Notes under the pieces: generated by a model
Seen by the model: the letters and a program-made list of their open reading frames with translations, nothing else
Told to the model about the DNA's origin: nothing
Database searches by the model: none
Shown here: positions 61,884 through 64,000 of the stretch, piece by piece
Layout of the letters: every line of letters begins with the position of its first letter
Position numbering within the stretch: the first letter of the stretch is position 1
NCBI GenBank assembly: GCA_014874455.1
Contig: JADBJL010000065.1
Location: forward strand, 1-64,000
Length of the DNA: 64,000 nucleotides
Direction of reading: 5' to 3'
DNA from: Thermomicrobiaceae bacterium
Lineage (GTDB): Bacteria; Chloroflexota; Chloroflexia; Thermomicrobiales; Thermomicrobiaceae
Program-made: the position numbers and the translations under genes

Positions 61884-63232
61884 GCCCTCCCCTCGTCCCC
61901 CGGCGCGTGATCGGTCGAGCCTCCACCCGCCGCGCCCGCAACCGGTACCCCGGCCTGCCAGAGTACCAGCACGCGCCAGGCCAGCCACAGCGTCACCGCG
62001 GCGAAAAGCCCGCGCACGACCGGCTGCCAGACCTCAGCCGGCAGCAACGCTGCGGCCACGAGCTGCGGGTCGGGCAGGCGCTCGACCAGGTCTTTGCCCA
62101 GTGGCTGGAAGAGTTCCCAGGTGACGCTGCTGCCCCAGCGTGCCAGCCAGATCGCATAGAGTACTACCTGCGCCGCATGCGCCAGGATCAGACGCCTCTC
62201 GACGACGAGCCAGGGCACCAGGAGCGGCACGGCCCAGATCACGTACTGCGGGTTGAACGGCATCAGGGCGATCAAGAGGAGCAACGTCGCCGCGCCGCCG
62301 GCCAGGAAGGCGTTGGTGCCCTGGTTCGGCTCGTGGAGCCACCAGAGGAGCAGCAGTGCGTAGCCCAGCGGCAAGAGCGGTAGTAGCTCATCGCCGACCG
62401 GCAGGCTCAGGCTGACCAGATACCGGATGTGCGGGTAGCGCCCGAGCAAGGCCAGCGTCGGGCTCTCCCCGGTCAGGCCGAGGACAGCCAGGTCGACACC
62501 TGCCCAAATTCCGACCGCCAGCCCTCCCAGCGCGACGGCCTGCCGCCACGAGCGGCGGTAGGCGACCGCGTAGAACGGCAGGGCGAAGAACGGGAAGAAG
62601 CGGGCGAGCCCGCCCAGGCCGAGCAGCAGCAGCCCGGGCAGGCGCTGGCCCCGCCGGGCCAGCATCACGGCAGCAACCAGAGCGAGGATGGAGAGCGAAT
62701 CGTGGCGGCCGAAGACCATGCTCGTATAGATGACCAGCGGGTTCAGCCACCAGAGCGCCAGCGCGCGCCCTCGCCACGCCGGAGCGACCAGCCGGGTCAG
62801 CAGCCAGCCGGTCGCCAGGTCGGCGAGCAGATAGGGCAGCTTCATCAGGACTAATGCCCGGCCCAGATACGCATACGAGAGGAAACGCTCCAGATCGTCC
62901 GGCTGCGCTCCGACCCCGGCGACGCCGGAGTAGGCCGACCAGATCCCGGCATTGCCGGGGAGCAACCGCTCGATGACGAGGAACCAGACGTTGTGCACCT
63001 GCTGGATCACCACCTGCCCGCTCCAGCTCAACCAGGCGCCGTGGATGACGGCGTCGTTGGCGCGGGAGTAGATCTGGTAGAGATCGCTGTGGAACGTTGC
63101 CGGCATCAGCGCCAGCCTGACGAGCAGGCCAGCGAGCCAGACAGCAGTGACCAGCGTCACACCCGCCTCAGGAGCTTCTGCCGGATACCGGCCAGACTCG
63201 CGCGCGGGCTGCGTAGCGGCGCTCGTCCTCAT
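61877..63232 (-). CDS. Polytopic glycosyltransferase-like membrane protein
   Basis: A 451-residue protein with about ten membrane helices. It resembles GT87/PIG-M-type polyprenyl-phosphate-sugar-dependent transferases: a first-loop acidic motif FHSDLYQIYSRAND follows helix 1, and a DLATGWLLTRL/WWLNPLVIY stretch is typical of such families. Assignment is moderate. The ATG at 63232 overlaps the upstream stop as ATGA. Likely role is adding sugars to a lipid or exported glycan outside the membrane. Confidence 0.72.
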   Translation of the reverse strand: MRTSAATQPARESGRYPAEAPEAGVTLVTAVWLAGLLVRLALMPATFHSDLYQIYSRANDAVIHGAWLSWSGQVVIQQVHNVWFLVIERLLPGNAGIWSAYSGVAGVGAQPDDLERFLSYAYLGRALVLMKLPYLLADLATGWLLTRLVAPAWRGRALALWWLNPLVIYTSMVFGRHDSLSILALVAAVMLARRGQRLPGLLLLGLGGLARFFPFFALPFYAVAYRRSWRQAVALGGLAVGIWAGVDLAVLGLTGESPTLALLGRYPHIRYLVSLSLPVGDELLPLLPLGYALLLLWWLHEPNQGTNAFLAGGAATLLLLIALMPFNPQYVIWAVPLLVPWLVVERRLILAHAAQVVLYAIWLARWGSSVTWELFQPLGKDLVERLPDPQLVAAALLPAEVWQPVVRGLFAAVTLWLAWRVLVLWQAGVPVAGAAGGGSTDHAPGDEGRAC

Positions 63233-64000
63233 CGTCGGCTCCGGGAGACCAGCGAGGACACGACGAGCGCCAGCGGTAAGCCGGCGAGCAGCACCGTCCG
63301 GTGCAACAGTGCCACCAGCGCCAGTGTGCCAGCAGACAGACCCAGCGCCGACCCGGCGGCCAGGACGCTCCCCTCGCGGATGCCGAGCCCACCGGGAACC
63401 GGCGACACCATGCCGGCCAGCGCTGGCAGATTCGTCAGCACGAGGAGCCGGCCGAATTCGAGCCTGAGCCCGAGCGCCGCGGCGACCAGCCAAAAAGAGG
63501 CGAGATCAGCGACCCAGCGGAGAAGCGACAGGCTAGCCAGCCACGGATAGAGCGACCGCGCGCGGAGCAATTGGTATCCACTCGAGCGCAGTACGGAGAA
63601 CCTCGGGTGTCTACGCCTCCCTCCTACCACCAGCGCGGCGAGCGCAGCTCCCACGAGGACAGCGACGCCGAGTGCCGCGAACGGCGGGCGCAGACTCCAC
63701 CCGCCCACGAGACCCGGCGCCAGCACGAAACCGAACCCTGCACCGACCACGAGCATCGCAGCGTCCAGCGCCTGCTCGATCACGAGCGTGGGGGCCGACC
63801 GCAGCAGTCCCACACCGTAGGCCTGCCGGGCGACCAGCCCCTTCACCGGAGCCCACGCGTACCCGGGTGCCGCGTAGTTCGCCACCGTCGCCGCGACCGT
63901 CGCACCGAGCGCCGAGCGCAGCGGCAGCGTCTGTCCGAGCACCAGGAGCATCCGTTTCCATCGCCAGGCATGGGCGACCGGGGCGACCGACGCTGGTAGC
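63229..64000 (-). CDS. Flippase-like UPF0104 (YbhN/MprF-like) membrane protein, truncated by window edge
   Basis: The visible 256 residues are the C-terminal part of a lysylphosphatidylglycerol-synthase-TM/UPF0104 protein. Conserved segments are NYAAPGYAWAPVKGLVARQAYG, corresponding to the family's PxRxGE region, and LAGMVSPVPGGLGIREG, a signature of the flippase-like group. At least six helices are visible. The reading frame is open to the window end, so the start is beyond 64000. The neighbourhood supports transport of a lipid-linked precursor. Confidence 0.8.
   Translation of the reverse strand, partial: LPASVAPVAHAWRWKRMLLVLGQTLPLRSALGATVAATVANYAAPGYAWAPVKGLVARQAYGVGLLRSAPTLVIEQALDAAMLVVGAGFGFVLAPGLVGGWSLRPPFAALGVAVLVGAALAALVVGGRRRHPRFSVLRSSGYQLLRARSLYPWLASLSLLRWVADLASFWLVAAALGLRLEFGRLLVLTNLPALAGMVSPVPGGLGIREGSVLAAGSALGLSAGTLALVALLHRTVLLAGLPLALVVSSLVSRSRR

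Overview
The window is a GC-rich, densely coded bacterial chromosome segment. It most resembles a thermophilic member of the Chloroflexota, class Thermomicrobia (Thermomicrobium/Sphaerobacter type). This is inferred from very high GC, GC-rich codon use, frequent GTG starts with strong GGAGG ribosome sites, archaeal-type small LeuC/LeuD, Tat-type lipoprotein signals on ABC binding proteins, and an F420-type (LLM) oxidoreductase. No taxonomic marker gene is present, so the assignment is an inference.

Layout. 1-5235: leucine operon leuA-leuC-leuD-leuB (minus strand) behind a T-box leader; a short leucine-rich ORF and competing hairpins lie between the T-box and leuA. 5340-5605: palindromic repeat block. 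5612-11637: five-gene oligopeptide-type ABC importer (minus). 11893-17132: plus-strand sulfur block with a strong promoter, a cysteine-rich mini-ORF, OsmC-like protein, rhodanese, SufU-like protein, beta-carbonic anhydrase, methanethiol oxidase/selenium-binding protein and a membrane protein. 17186-22910 (minus): zinc alcohol dehydrogenase, cyclase-family hydrolase, MFS transporter, M42 aminopeptidase, 2-hydroxyacid dehydrogenase and small tautomerase-like protein. 23027-35704: aromatic meta-cleavage locus. On the minus strand are two HpaB-type monooxygenase/extradiol dioxygenase pairs and an ACMSD-like amidohydrolase. Divergently on the plus strand are an IclR regulator, acetaldehyde dehydrogenase, 4-hydroxy-2-oxovalerate aldolase, flavin reductase, ring-fission hydrolase, 4-OT-like protein and two hydratase/decarboxylase paralogues. 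Two near-identical 19-bp inverted repeats lie in the divergent promoter region.

35697-43301: two paralogous lipoproteins of unknown function flank a nitroreductase, the heme genes hemE-hemH-hemY and a CpsB-like phosphatase. 43420-45511: glycosyltransferase and methyltransferase. 45651-50712: an M24-fold hydrolase with altered metal ligands and a second peptide-type ABC importer (binding protein and two permeases, no ATPase). 50785: tRNA-Arg(UCG), followed by a cinA-like gene. 52098-56342 (minus): yqeY, 7TM-HD phosphodiesterase, ybeY and a glycosyltransferase. 56862: tRNA-Glu(CUC). Then a gamma-glutamyltransferase (minus) and an LLM oxidoreductase (plus). 59708-64000 (minus): envelope/glycolipid cluster with a methyltransferase, an SH3-containing lipoprotein, a polytopic glycosyltransferase-like protein and an edge-truncated flippase-like protein.

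How the genes fit together. The phenolic locus carries nearly everything needed to hydroxylate a phenol to a catechol, cleave it extradiol and convert the product to pyruvate and acetyl-CoA. No 2-hydroxymuconic semialdehyde dehydrogenase is visible, so the hydrolytic branch is best supported. The most interesting unexplained features are regulatory. One is the apparent stacking of a leucine T-box with a leucine-codon leader attenuator. The other is a Cys-codon-rich leader ORF ahead of a sulfur gene block. Both are read directly from the sequence; their functions are inferred.
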